From Inia geoffrensis (Eukaryota; Chordata; Mammalia; Artiodactyla; Iniidae): a stretch of DNA of 64,000 nt. The notes below the pieces were generated by a model. The model saw only the letters and a list, made by a program, of their open reading frames with translations. It searched no databases and was not told the origin of the DNA. The position numbers were made by a program, and so were the translations under genes. Every line of letters starts with the position of its first letter. Position 1 is the first letter of the stretch. The stretch lies in contig CM070904.1 of assembly GCA_036417435.1 (NCBI GenBank), forward strand, positions 42,938,408-43,002,407, in the 5' to 3' direction. This document shows positions 47,293 through 58,984 of this stretch, one piece after another.

Positions 47293-48104
47293 GTTTCCCC
47301 CAAGGGAGGTCCTAAACTTCTGAAACTATAGAATTTAGGTGTTGTTATTATGCACTGATTTACTAGCAAGTGTATTTATTAAGCTGAGATTCTTTGAAAT
47401 GGCTCTTAAATAATTATTCCTAAAGGAGTTTTATTTTTCTGAAGTGTAAAAGGAGTATAAATGTCCTTTTCTAAAACATTTGGTGGTGGTATCCGAAAAT
47501 CTTGCAGAGGAGTCCTGGAATCAAGCCTAAGTTCAGGAGTTGAAGTGAAAGAACTTGATCTGGAAATCACAAGGCTATTAATTTTAGTTTTAACAATTGA
47601 GAAGGAAGAGAACAAATAGGTCTTGGGTATCCAGACCCCTGGCTATGATAGCTGTGATTTATCCTCATGACTGTTAAAAACCAAGAGTACTCAGGCCCAA
47701 TCTGCCTTTGTTGTTGTTGTTGTTGTTGTTAGTTATGTTCTTTTTTGGCTTTGATGGCTCTCTTTAGGCAAATGTTCCTCCTTAGTGGCAAAGATAAAAG
47801 GAAAAAAGAGAAGAAAGGAAATGGGAGGGGAGGAGCCTGGTGGAGTCAAATTCACATTTAGAAAGCAAACTGTCATTCAGACCACCTGAGCAGATGCATA
47901 CCACGAAGGAAATTAATAATGTTAACCCATTAAACTTGATGAAAACCTGTGTCACAAAATAGAGTACTACACAGAGGAACTAATGAGCCAAGGATGCAAT
48001 CAGCTGAGTGACACTGATGGCATATATGATCTGGGTACTTAAATATATGAAAACTTAAATCAATTTGGAGACACTTCAGACTAGAAGATCATTCCTGATG
48101 TCAT
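47293..48104. other. Unassigned, with a (TTG)n run at 47707-47731
   Basis: A perfect TTG run of about eight units. Otherwise nothing recognised. Confidence 0.5.
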
Positions 48105-48295
48105 TTTAGCTTTCCCTTTGTAAGTATCTTTAGTGAGCACTTACTGTATAACAACCATGACCCTAGACACTATGTGGGACAAGTATATGGGTAAATCTTG
48201 TAGGCAGATGCTGTATCTTTGTATCTTTTTGTAGAAAACATCCAGCATATGGCTTGGCTCATAATTCATTCTCAAAAGGTGTTTGTTAAATTCAC
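48105..48295 (+). repeat. LINE2/MIR-type remnant
   Basis: 'gtgagcacttactgtataac' near 48132 and 'catccagcatatggcttggctcataattc' near 48239 followed by an AT end. Heavily diverged. Confidence 0.4.
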
Positions 48296-48299
48296 TTAA

Positions 48300-48757
48300 A
48301 ATGTAAACTAGAGTTACTGTCTCTATGAGCAGGCAGTCAGAAGGCAGAACAAAACATAAATATATCTAAGAAGTAGCAAACAAAGTAATACTTATAAAAG
48401 GTGAAGACAGTAACTGCCAAGGTTGGGGATATTCATCTGAACTTGAAGGTGAGAGAGAAGAAAAAGATAACCCAGACTGTGGAGGGAGAGAGAACAAATG
48501 TTCAAAGGAAAGAGTGTGTGGTTTGTGTTTAACAGACAGTTCAAGAGATCAGCTGATGAGGAGATTGTGGTGGTAACAGATGGCAGATACAACTAGATAG
48601 CTGCAATGGGACTAGATTGGGACCTGTGGATTTTATCTTTGGAGAACTGGGAACATTTATATTTGGAAACAGAGGAGGAAAAGTTTGAAGCATAAGAATA
48701 TTAGAGGCAAACAGGAGATTTCTTCAGTAATTTTGCAATTAATTAATAGTTAGGTTT
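48300..48757. other. Unassigned sequence
   Basis: Possible traces of the unnamed old repeat (for example 48535-48690), no exon. Confidence 0.4.
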
Positions 48758-48964
48758 GGGGCTTCCCTGGTGGCGCAGTGGTTGAGAGTCCGCCAGCCGA
48801 TGCAGGGGACATGGGTTCCTGCCCCGGTCCGGGAAGATCCCACATGCCGCGGAGCAGCTGGGGCCGTGAGCCATGGCCACCGAGCCTGCATGTCCGGAGC
48901 CTGTGCTCCGCAACGGGAGAGGCCACAACAGTGAGAGGCCCGTGTACTGCAAAAAAAAAAAAAA
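48758..48964 (+). mobile_element. CHR-type SINE
   Basis: Sense copy with a canonical head and an A14 tail. I could not find a convincing flanking duplication. Confidence 0.93.
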
Positions 48965-49039
48965 TATGTGGTCTACTTGAAGTGATACCTGTATGAGACA
49001 GAAGGGAAAACGGGCAGGGCACAACTCCTAAAAGAATGA

Positions 49040-49459
49040 CACAGCCATTGAGAATAGGACAAATACTAGTTAGAACCAACTAAGCCTAAGACGGTGGAAA
49101 ATTCCACCTCCAGTAGACCTTGAGCCTCATTACCTGCTCATTGGAATACATCAGCTATATGACACACCCACAGGCGCCATGACAGTTCCGAGGCTGACCG
49201 TAAAAGGTCAAAAAGTGGGTGTGGCCCAATTCCTGGAAAGCCCCACTCTGTCCCCAAAGTAGTTGGAATAATCCTCCCACTCATTAGCCTATGAAATTAC
49301 CCAACCCATAAAAACTAACAACCCTGTACCCTAGGGCCTCTCGGCTTCTGAGACTGCCTACACTCTGTCTGTGGAGTGTGTATCTCCCTGAATAAATCTG
49401 CTTTCACTCTACTTCGGCTTGCTCTGGAATTCTTTCCTTCTCAAAGCCAAGGACCCTCA
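49040..49459 (+). mobile_element. ERV1-like LTR (old endogenous retrovirus)
   Basis: Shows LTR architecture: an ATAAAA TATA-type box at 49308-49313, a pyrimidine-rich R/U5 part with AATAAA at 49391-49396, and a CA terminus at 49458-49459. The sequence that follows (49462 onward, tggcggcccatcctgag) resembles a degenerate tRNA primer-binding site, so this is probably a 5' LTR whose internal genes are gone. No gag, pol or env frame is visible. The left boundary is approximate. Confidence 0.7.
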
Positions 49460-49544
49460 TTTGGCGGCCCATCCTGAGACCTGGGATGTGAATATTTTCT
49501 CACGCCCTGTCCCTCTGCAACATGTATAAGGATCTAACTTAAAG

Positions 49545-49765
49545 TATCTTTAGTGGTAAGAGGATGAAATTTGGAGGCAGACAGACATGAATTTTTTTTT
49601 TTCAGATTTAAATCTTTCTGGTTATATAAATTTGGGAAAGTGATTTTTCTGAACCTCCGTTTCTTCATCTGTAAATGGAAATAAAACTTATACATTGCCA
49701 GGTGGCTAACATAGTACAGAGCAGGAAAGATACTCCAAAAATGTCAATTATCTTCTCTTCACCTG
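49545..49765 (+). repeat. MIR SINE remnant
   Basis: Sense MIR blocks: 'ttggaggcagacagacatga' (about 49572), 'gaacctccgtttcttcatctgtaaatgg' type (about 49650) and 'aacatagtacagagcagg' (about 49708). Confidence 0.8.
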
Positions 49766-50264
49766 ACCTATATCCCAGTTCTCTTTTGTAACCTTACCAA
49801 AGATTCAGTCTACAGAAAGCGTTGAAATTAACTCCGCATGTAAAAATAATTATGAAGAGCTAGTACAGTATCCAGGTAACTCTGAACCTTCATACTCTTA
49901 CTCTTTTCTTTTGTACGTGGGTATTTTTCTCTATCCTTTCCTCTCAGGGAAACACAGAGACACAGACATACACCCAGACACACACACAACCCACACTCAT
50001 TATTTATGAATACTACCCGGACCATTTGCGACAAGGAATGCCTTCATAGATAGGTTATGACTTTGTTTCTCTCCTCAAGGCAGCAGTAGCGGATACTAGA
50101 AGAGTTTTTCACAGAGAAGGTAACTGCTTCCTACGTTGTCACCCCCTAATCAGCGGACTGTACTTTCTGCTTGCTCTTTTTCCCCTCAAGCAATTTAACT
50201 TCTTTGCAGAGAGAGGAAGCAGGATTTGCATACAGAATACAATGATACTTCTTTTCTCAAAAAG
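49766..50264. other. Unassigned sequence
   Basis: Short (CA)-rich stretch near 49966-49990. Nothing else. Confidence 0.45.
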
Positions 50265-50500
50265 AAGCACAGTTTAGCAGAAAGAGCATGAGATTTGGAC
50301 AGATAGTATTAAGTTCAAAGTTTCACTTTGCCACTTATACCACATACGAAATGTTAGAATGAATGGAAAAAAAAGTTAAACTTTTTAAGCCTTGCTTTTC
50401 TCCCCACTAAGAATGGGGAAATGATAAATTCTGCTTTGCAGTTATTGGATTAAGTGAGAAATCTTGTGTAAAACTCCTGACATAGTATCAGTGACATAAC
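50265..50500 (+). repeat. MIR SINE remnant
   Basis: 'gtttagcagaaagagcatgagatttgg' type head (about 50272), 'cactttgccacttat' (about 50325) and 'ttggattaagtgagaaatc' (about 50446) in sense order. A small A-run insertion is inside. Confidence 0.75.
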
Positions 50501-50718
50501 AACCTAAATCAGGTTCTGCAGAGTCTAACGATGGAGGTATCTGCTCATACAACAAAAATACCTTCTTCCTTTAGCCCTGCGAAGCACAGAAGGTGGGTGA
50601 TTTCTTAGAGCTGCTTAATAGGCTCCCATGGATTCTCAGTGCAGCTGGAGGGTTAGGCTCAAGGTGTACTTGAATATGACTCCAACAGGATCATAATAAG
50701 GCTGAGATCCCCACCGCT

Positions 50719-50982
50719 CTAAGCCCACCTCTGTCCTGTGACCGTTTCACTTTCCTCTCCTCTGTCCTCCATGATTCTCTCTTCCAGGAATTTTTCATCA
50801 TTTGGCTGGAGGTTAGAGTCATGGATGAACATGGGGGAGAAGGTGCTGCCAGGACGTTTGCTCCAGCTTGGGTTCCATTGCTCCACGTTTGGCTGAAAAC
50901 TTGTCATAGTGGACACAGCTGTGAGGTCCCCTCCAAGCTCAGGAGCCTCAATAAATGCTTTAGCAGCATCAGCCTTGTTCAC
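50719..50982 (-). other. Orphan 87-codon open frame of unknown nature
   Basis: Open minus-strand frame that continues a few codons upstream of its ATG. The peptide is compositionally protein-like (acidic, few hydrophobic runs, 'LQPNDEKFLEERIMEDRGEE' near its end), unlike the repeat-derived frames around it. I recognise no domain and see no convincing splice sites. It could be a pseudogene fragment, an exon or chance. Confidence 0.2.
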
Positions 50983-51284
50983 AATTTTAAAATTATCTAA
51001 AACATGAATTTTCCATAAATTCTTGTTCCCTTCTCTAATGCTCCATTACTTCTCGTAAAAAATTGGGGATTAGGATAATCAGAAGAATTTCTTAAGAAGA
51101 GGCATCACTATGTTTCCTTTAAAATGAATACAGCTTCATAGAGCTAAAGTGAAACTTTACCTTAAAATGTTAACTGATCCATCCCATAATTTACTGTTTA
51201 ATAGGCAACAGCAGTAACAGACATCACAAGAATCTTTATTATAGGCATAATATTGCCAAGTTTTGTACTCAGGAAAATTGGGAA

Positions 51285-51585
51285 ATTGCACTCCACGTAT
51301 TGGCAGTATTTCATAATGTTCAAGGATGAAGTTTCTGGAATCAAACTACCTCTGTTTGAAACACTAGCTCTGCCATTTATGAACTGTATGGTCTTGGGAA
51401 ACTTATATAATGTCTGTGAATCCTCTCCCTTATCCATAAAATGTGCATAATGACAGAACCTACCTCATTGGATGGTTGTGATTATTAAGTGAATTAATGC
51501 TAGTAAAGAGCTTGTAAGTGCCTGTTCTAAGGCACTTATTGAGTATACCCTCAGTAAATGTTAGCTATTGTTATTTCTGCACTGT
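51285..51585 (+). repeat. MIR SINE, nearly complete
   Basis: 'ggaatcaaactacctctgtttgaa' (about 51338), 'ctctgccatttatgaactgtatggtcttgggaaactta' type (about 51367), 'agaacctacctcattggatggttgtgattattaagtga' type (about 51456) and 'cctcagtaaatgttagctattgttatt' type end. The best preserved MIR in the window. Confidence 0.88.
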
Positions 51586-52776
51586 TTCTTTCTATAGCTT
51601 TATTTCTAGAATCTATTCTCTTATATTCTCTTTTTTAACATCACACTTGCCCTATCCAAACTTCCTGCCTCTTCCCATGGAATACTATCTAGGTCTGAGC
51701 TTCTAGATTTTACCTATTGCTTACAACATTTTCATGAAATTCTTTCCCCTGGCGACTAGCCTCAGAGCAGAACTTATCACATCTCTGTTTCCACCCAGAG
51801 AGCAAGCTACATTAAAGAATTATTAATCAAAGAAGTTGCTGGCATCAGGAGTTCCTACCTGCAGTAATGGATGACCCGGTGGTTAGGGGGGAATGCACTT
51901 GTGACAGCCCAAGTGCATTCATCATTCTCCGCTGGAAGTCAATGGCAGGAAAGTCTGAAAACAGTAGGTAAGATAGCTTCAGGAAATACACTAAGGCTCA
52001 GCATCAGGACTCCAGGTTTTGCCTGGGGAGAAATCCACAGGAATAAACCACTCTCTTCATTTGGAAAGATTAATGGGAACTGGGATACAGTCAGTTGTAG
52101 AACCAAGGAAGCTTGCTTTTTCTAGAACTAGCAATGAGGCAGAAACAGAGAGAGGCTGAATTCTCATTTACTGAAAGGTGATTCATGAGGTTGCCCTGAT
52201 TTAGTGAGAAATCCACTGTCTACGTCAACTTCTAGATTTGGTGGGAAGACAGAAGAAGATGGAAGAACTGCATGGCTTGTAAAAAAACCCAAAGGGAAAG
52301 GCTGAGTAAGGGATGTAAGGCATGTCTGGGGATGAATCAACCTGCCTGGCTAAAAGACTTGGGCAATGACAAATTTAGGGTCTGAATTTGAAGAGCATTA
52401 AAGGGAAGGCTAAGGGATTAATATTTCTTTTTGAGGAAGTAGGAAGCCATTAAATTTTTGAGCAGAGAGGTAGCATAAGGCAGGCAGGGCTTTAGGAATG
52501 CCGCTGCTTGTGTATATAACATATATTAAAGGTGCAAAGGACTGTGATATCAGTTAACAAATAATCCTTTCAATCAGAAAGAAGTCTGTCTTTGGTTGTT
52601 GATGTGACAATGAAAAGTTTTGAAGATACACTTAGGTTTAAACGCTTATACTCAGGAGTTGTTATACGAAAACATACCTCTATTAGTTTTTTATTAATAA
52701 AGAAGTCCTTGAGAAGTATATAAATCCTGTTCTTCTGAGATTATTTAAGCCCTCAGATGACTCTTATGTTAAAATA
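51586..52776. other. Unassigned sequence
   Basis: The plus frame at 51871-52125 (84 codons) has no recognisable domain. The part at 52230-52510 weakly resembles the unnamed old repeat. No exon called. Confidence 0.4.
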
Positions 52777-53226
52777 AATAGCATGGATGGACCTGGAGAT
52801 TATCATACTAAGTGAAGTAAGTCAGACAGAGAAAGACAAATGTCATGTGATATCACTTATATGTGGAATCTAAAAAATGATACAAATGAACTTATTTACA
52901 AAACAGACACAGACTCACAGACTTAGAGAACGAACTTATGATTACCTGGTGGGAGGAGGAAAATGGGGGGGAGGGGGATAGATTGGGAGTTTGGGATTGA
53001 CATGTACACATTGCTATATTTCAACTATCAACAGGTAACCAAAAAGGACCTACTGTATAGCACACGGAACTCTGCTCAATATTCTGTAATAACGTAGATG
53101 GGAAAAGAATTTGAAAAAGAATAGACACATGTATATGTATAACTGAATCACTTTGCTGTACAGCTGAAACTAACACAATATTGTTAACCAACTATACTAC
53201 AATATAAAATAAAAATTAAAAGAATA
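52777..53226 (+). mobile_element. 5'-truncated older L1 3' end, sense
   Basis: Contains the sense ORF2-end/3' UTR text: 'catactaagtgaagtaagtcagacagagaaa' type (about 52806), 'actgaatcactttgctgtacag' (53142-53163) and a 3' terminus rich in AAAT. One of two sense-strand L1 pieces in the window. Confidence 0.85.
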
Positions 53227-53885
53227 AATCACAAAACGCAAAACTTTAATGATGAAGTAGGCAACAAGGGTAAAGAGAAAAGGGGTAAGTTAAGATATGC
53301 TAAATTACTGTGATATACTGTGAGCCAGGAGTTACTCTGCGTGACAGATTAAGTGAACTATGCTATTGCATCTGTTAGCGACCCATGAATGAATGGTTAC
53401 TCAGTGGCGTGACCATCCATCCCTATAACTCCAGCCTGGCAACTAAAGGAATCTTGATTTTTGTAACTGTCCTATTCCCTGTCTTCTAAACCCTATAGGA
53501 TGAGTTTTTTCCCTTCTTTTGGTATTTGTCAAAAGTAAGCCTGATAACCCCAAACACCTTGAAGAAGTATTTATTACTTTTGGCAGAAAAGAAAAAAATG
53601 CATTATAATAAGGGGACACTATGTGTTAGGTAAGAGTGGGTCTTCATTTCAAGATCTATGGAATGTCAGGTTCTCTCTCAACAGTTTCTTTGACGAAACT
53701 GTGCTCATGGCCTCTGGAGTAAAGCAAAATGTGGAGAAATAAGGTATGGGCTTACAAAGTCAGTGATCTGTTTGCCTTCAGGCAGTGGGACAAGTTTTAG
53801 ACTGGCCATTACCATGATGACGAGCTTCAGCAGCAGACATGGAGGAATCAGGGAGTTACATTCCGTGAATCATCCAATAATGGAA
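53227..53885. other. Unassigned sequence
   Basis: Nothing recognisable. Confidence 0.45.
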
Positions 53886-53889
53886 GGGT

Positions 53890-54040
53890 CCAGGACAGTG
53901 TTTTGCAAAGTGTATATACTGATGACCTTAGAGAGCTTCTTAAAATGGATTAGACCCTCTGGGGTTAGACCCTGGCATCTGCATGCTTAATAGGATCCCC
54001 AAATGATTTGAATCTGTGCTTAAATTTAGAAACTATTAGT
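53890..54040 (-). repeat. hAT (MER20/MER5-like) fragment
   Basis: 'cagtgttttgcaaagtgt' start (about 53897), 'ggcatctgcatgcttaataggatccccaaatgatttgaat' type end near 53973-54012. Confidence 0.5.
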
Positions 54041-54524
54041 TTTTTTTTTTTCTTTACATACATCCCTCTTTTTCTCCTAGGACTCACTGACAGTCATGTT
54101 TTTTCCCCAACTATAAATAACGAGTTACTGGAGTGGAAGCTGCATCTGAGACATTCAAAATTATAAATGTCAAATGATACGTTTTTGTGCATATTAGGTG
54201 TATGGAACATACCTTGCTAACTGTTACACTGTGCCCTGCTAAAAAGGGCTGAGCTGTGTTGTGTAACTTTTTATGTAATGTTTTAAGCAATCATAACTGT
54301 ATAAGCCAAATAAGGAGTACATCTCCCAGCCTCCCTTCCAGGAGATTGAGGCCTTGCAACTAGGTTCTGGGCCAATGGAACAGAGAGGGAGTTTATGTGC
54401 ACCATAAAGTATGTTCATAAAATATGTTCATAACTCTGCCTCTGTGCTTCAGAGACTGTCAGTAGAGGGCACCAATACAGAGGATTTTCACAATCTGTCA
54501 CTTACCTTTTTTTTCTGGAGTTTC
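54041..54524. other. Mostly unassigned, possible LTR relic at 54320-54480
   Basis: 'catctcccagcctcccttccag' and 'gttctgggccaatgga' resemble an old repeat that I cannot name. Confidence 0.35.
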
Positions 54525-54870
54525 ATGAAATTTATTTTAAAAAAATTTTTTTAAAATTTTGATTTTATTATTTTTTATGGAAATAGAGTTGATGTACAAT
54601 ATTACGTAAGTTACAGGTCTACCATATAGTGATTCACAATTTTTAAAGGTTATACTTCTTTTATAGTTATTATAAAATATTGGCTGTATTCCCCATGTTG
54701 TACATTATATCCTCGTAGTTTATTTTATACCTAATACTTTGTATCTCCTAATCCACTCCCCCTGTATTGCCCCTGCCCCTTCCCTTTCCCCACTGGTAAC
54801 CATTGCTTTGTTCTCTATATCTATGAGTCTGCTTCTTTTTCTTTCAACATCACTTTGTTTTCAAGTCTTT
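54525..54870 (-). mobile_element. Older L1 3' end, antisense
   Basis: T-rich tail, then 'tagagttgatgtacaatatta' (about 54586), 'ccccatgttgtacattatatcctcgtag' type (about 54692) and 'ggtaaccattgctttgttctctat' type (about 54796). 5'-truncated. Confidence 0.8.
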
Positions 54871-55849
54871 GAAGTTCTTAGGTATTCCTAATCACTTCCA
54901 TAATACAAAGGAACTTAAATTTTCCATATAATACATTATTCTCTGACCCTTTCCATCAACGCCACCTTCCTTCATCGGAATGTAATTAGCTGGGTTAAAT
55001 TTGTCCATGTCCTTGTTTATCAAAGTAAGGGCTAACTAGTCTGATAAAGCTTAATGGGCAATGAGAGTTAATGGCTTAATTATCTCTCATTATTTAATTA
55101 ATGTGTTAATTATCTCTCCTTAATTAAATAATAAATGGATTGAAACTAAATTCTATAACCTGAGGCTCTTAGGATTCTTTTCCTGACTTTGTTTTCGGCC
55201 CCAACTCCCATTAATGCTCTAGGCACACAACTTCTCTGCCCATTTTACCCACATTGCCTACTAACCACACTAGGCTTTCTTCTTGCTGGCTCGATTGCTC
55301 ACTAAAACTTTTCCCCAAACGTAATTACTTCTCAGACTTTGTGGTTCACCTGAATTCTTAGAATATTCCTTGATAATCCCTGATCAAAATCGTCTCTCAC
55401 TCTTGCTACATGGTGGCTCTAATGTTTATTTAACAAATATATGCTCTACATATTAAATGCGCCAGACAGTGGGGATACAAAGAGAATTAAATTGAATCAC
55501 TGTCTTCCATAAATAATGTGTCATGCCATACAATAAACAACTGTAATATACTGAAAAAGAAGATGATAGTTAAGGAATTATGAGAGTTTAGTGGTGAAGT
55601 GCAATCTCCACTAATCAATTAATATATAAGATTTGTGACTTTGTTATGCTAGTATCTGTTATGCATGATTTTTTGTTTGGAGCAGCTGTGTGTGAGGACT
55701 ACAGGCTGCACATTATTAGATATGCTTAGAAATATGTTATGAAGCTGATAAGAACCAGAAAAAAAAACAAGGAATATCTCAAGGCTATAGAATAAGAGTA
55801 AGCATTAGGAAAGAAGGAGCTAGTCTATGGGGAAATGATATTGTGCCAG
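54871..55849. other. Unassigned sequence
   Basis: Contains a pair of related 'taattatctctc' repeats at 55078-55130 and a trace of an old repeat at 55420-55530. No exon. Confidence 0.4.
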
Positions 55850-56178
55850 CTATGAGCTTAGAGTTCAAGGGGCTTTGCCCATTTCCATCAACCCTCTTGA
55901 AACCTGCCTCCATCACGTGAACAAGCCCAAACTAGCCTGCTGGATAGTGAGACAGGAGGCCCACTAACCACTGTCACCCCCGATGAGAGCCTGTCTCCAG
56001 ATACTCTGTCAGGTGACCAAAGATAAAAGAGCAAACCCAGCTTAGATCAGTGAAGCCTGGCACGTAGCCATAGAACTGCCAGCTGACCCATGGGCTTGTA
56101 AATCATAATAAATTTTTTTTGATTTAAGCCATTAAGTATTGAAGTGGTAGATTATTTAGCAAACACTAACACATTATA
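55850..56178 (+). mobile_element. MLT1-type LTR (3' part)
   Basis: 'cacgtgaacaagcccaaactagcctgctgga' type block (about 55915), 'ccagctgacccatgggcttgtaaatcataataaa' type (about 56080) and 'gatttaagccattaagtattg' followed by 'agcaaacactaacac', the classical MLT1 3' end. Confidence 0.75.
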
Positions 56179-56229
56179 CACTCGAGTAATGTTTAAAAGG
56201 ACTTAAGGTGGGAAGGGATGATGTAATAA

Positions 56230-56450
56230 TTATTAACAACAGCTCACATTTATTGAGCACTTCCTATGTGTGAATTACTATATATATATGTACTGAATGT
56301 TACCATGTATGTGTGGGTGTCCTCTAAAAATCATCCTGAATGGTAAATATTATTCTCCTTTTTACAGATGAGAAAATTGAGACCTGAAATAGTTAAGGAA
56401 TCTGACTAACATGCCAGAGCTCTAAGGGGCAGAGTCAGGACTTAAAAATG
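56230..56450 (-). repeat. MIR SINE remnant, antisense
   Basis: 'cacatttattgagcacttcctatgtgtg' (about 56245), 'tttacagatgagaaaattgagacctgaaatagttaagga' type (about 56362), then 'ggcagagtcaggactt'. A short AT microsatellite-like insertion lies near 56280. Confidence 0.85.
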
Positions 56451-57009
56451 CCCCTTCTTAATCACTTCTATATCACTTCTATCTTATATTGTTTTTCTGT
56501 GAAAAGAGCAGATCAGAAGCAGGACAGATGTGTGTTAGAATGTTCCTTTAATGTGCATCTTCTGGAATGTCTCATTAATTCTTGTGGCTTCTTAATGAGT
56601 CATGTTAGCCTTGGTATCATCCAACAAAATTCCCATCCCAGTTTCTTGCTCTAGTATCTTAATCTGAAAGAGAGATACCAGTGAAAATTTCATGTCCAAT
56701 GGCAAACCATGGGGGAAGACTTGAACAGGCTGGGCCTGATGTTCTTAAATACAGGGTCATAGAGTTAGAATTACTTTGCCTCTGCCTAGGTAACCCCTTG
56801 CGTCCATTAAGGTAGTTCTGGAGTTCTGAGACAACAAGGTAATAAGTGACATTTCTCACAAGTAGAAACTAGTATATCATATAGGTCATCCCAACTCTCA
56901 AAAATTAATATTCTGTTTACTGGGGTGATAGTTGATGTCTGTTTAAAGGAGTTTTCTAAGGGCATCCTTTGTTTATGCTAGTCTAGGGTTTTTTGTGTTT
57001 TTTTTAGTG
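56451..57009. other. Unassigned sequence
   Basis: Nothing recognisable. Two overlapping short frames on opposite strands. Confidence 0.45.
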
Positions 57010-57550
57010 TGGGCTTTTTTTCGAGGTACAATTTTCATTTGGAGGTACAGTTCTATGTATTTTGAAAAATGTTTATAGTTGTGTAACCACCGGCATGACT
57101 AAGATATAGAATATTTTCATAAACTCTAAATTTCCTAAATGCACCTCTGTAGTCCACCCCCTTCCCTAAGCCCTGCCACTGGCAACCATTGATCTGATTT
57201 CTGTCCCTATAATTTGCCTGTTCTGAAATGTCCCATAATCAGAATCATACAGTAGCTGCTTCTCTGCCTTTTTTCACTTAGCACAGTGCTTTCGAAATGC
57301 ACTCATGTTGTTACATAGATCAATAGTTTGCTGTTTTCATTGCTGATTAGTATTTTATATTATAGTAGGATTACAAAGAGTTCATCTCTTTCCCAGCTGA
57401 AGAACTTTTGGGTTGTTCCAGCTTTTGATGAGTATTAATAAAGCTGCTATAAACACTCATGTAAAGATCTTTGTGTGGACATGTTTTCTTTTTTCTTTAT
57501 TCTTTATTTTTTTTTTTTTTTTGCATAAACATCTAGTCATGAGATTGCTG
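57010..57550 (-). repeat. Old L1M 3' region, antisense
   Basis: 'tgtgtaaccaccggcatgactaagatatagaa' type (about 57078), 'ctgccactggcaaccattgatctg' type (about 57173), 'tttcacttagcacagtgctttcg' (about 57272) and 'taaagctgctataaacactcatgta' (about 57440). Confidence 0.78.
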
Positions 57551-57557
57551 TGTCACA

Positions 57558-57920
57558 TGGTATTATGAAATGAATGTTTGTGTCCCCTTAAAATTCATGT
57601 TCAAAGCCCTAATCCCCAATGTGATGGTGTTGGGAGGTGGGCTTTTGGGAGATGATTAGGTTTGAATGAGGGTGGAATATATATGATAACTATTACTGCC
57701 CTTATAAGAAGGAAAAAAGACATCAGAGCCTTTTCTCTCCTCCATGTGAGGATACAACCAGAGGCCGGCCATTTGCAAACTAGGAAGAAGACCCTCGCCA
57801 AGAACTGAATCTGCCAACACTTTGATCTAGAACTTCCCAGACTCCAGAACTGTGAGAAATGTGTTTTTTAAGCACCCAGTGTATGGTATTTTGTTATAGC
57901 AGCCTGAGCTATATATAAGG
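57558..57920 (+). mobile_element. ERVL-MaLR LTR
   Basis: 'aatgtttgtgtccccttaaaattcatgtt' type start, 'gatggtgttgggaggtgggc' (57622-57641), 'tccatgtgaggata' near 57741 and 'gtatggtattttgttatagcagcctgagc' type end. Sense orientation, non-coding. Confidence 0.82.
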
Positions 57921-58984
57921 CATGTAAGACGTATGTCAAATATATATTTCATCTAGATTTTTGACGTACTTACCTTTCTATTTTTTTGTGGAACTCTCTT
58001 TTACTTTTTATCAATTGTTTTTTTGGTACCTTAAATTTTATTTTATTTTATTTTTTTTTTCAAATTTCTCCAACTTTAATTGAGCTTGGAATAGAAAATA
58101 CAACAATTTCATTAAAAGAAAATATAAGGAGAAGAATACTTAAATTTTGAGAAAAGACAAAAAGATATGTTTTGGAAGATATAAAAATTAAGAACATATT
58201 AACAAACAACTGCAAACTATAGTACTCAGTTTATGTATGTATGATATTATACATGCTCTCAAGAGAGATTATGAGATGATTTGTTTATTGAATAGTTTGT
58301 CATTATGTTCAAACTCTGGAGTCTAAGAGTTGTATCTTGAAAAGTAAAACATAGGGGTTAATAAAATAATATTTAATTTCCCCTAATATTATGCAAATTG
58401 TATTAATTTTGAAACATGCATTCATAAAAAATTGTAATGACAAAAGGTAAAAGCACCACAATCTCCTCTGCAGTCTTTCAACTGCTCAAAAGATGTCTCA
58501 ACATTTTCCACCTAGTTAAACCAAAAGCTCTCCCAGGGAGAGAGTCCTCTATGTGCAGTGTGCAACTGCTCTCACACCTTTGATGTAAGTAAAAATATTA
58601 ACTTCAGATAGACTAAGTTAAATATATTTTGTTCTTTGCAGAGAGCTTGGTACCAGTTAGCTTGCCCCTCCCTTATTCTTGGATTTCTCCTTACCTAGAA
58701 TGACTTTCTCAAATCCATACAAACAAACAAACAAACAAAAATATATTTTTTAACTTATTAAAAATCCCATGTACTTTTTGCTAATTTATCACCCACCAAC
58801 CACTATTCCTATTTATGTCAAATACAGACTTGCCATTTGAATGATCTAATATGCAGAGGAAACTACGTTAGATATGATTTAATTTCATGTTGCATATGGG
58901 GAACAAATTTAGAGGAAAACAGAAATGTGCATGATATTTACATAGTTCAGATTTAATTTCCACATTATTATTTTTATTTTTTTA
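57921..58984. other. Unassigned AT-rich sequence
   Basis: Includes an (AAAC)n run at about 58720-58739. No exon or named repeat. Confidence 0.45.
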
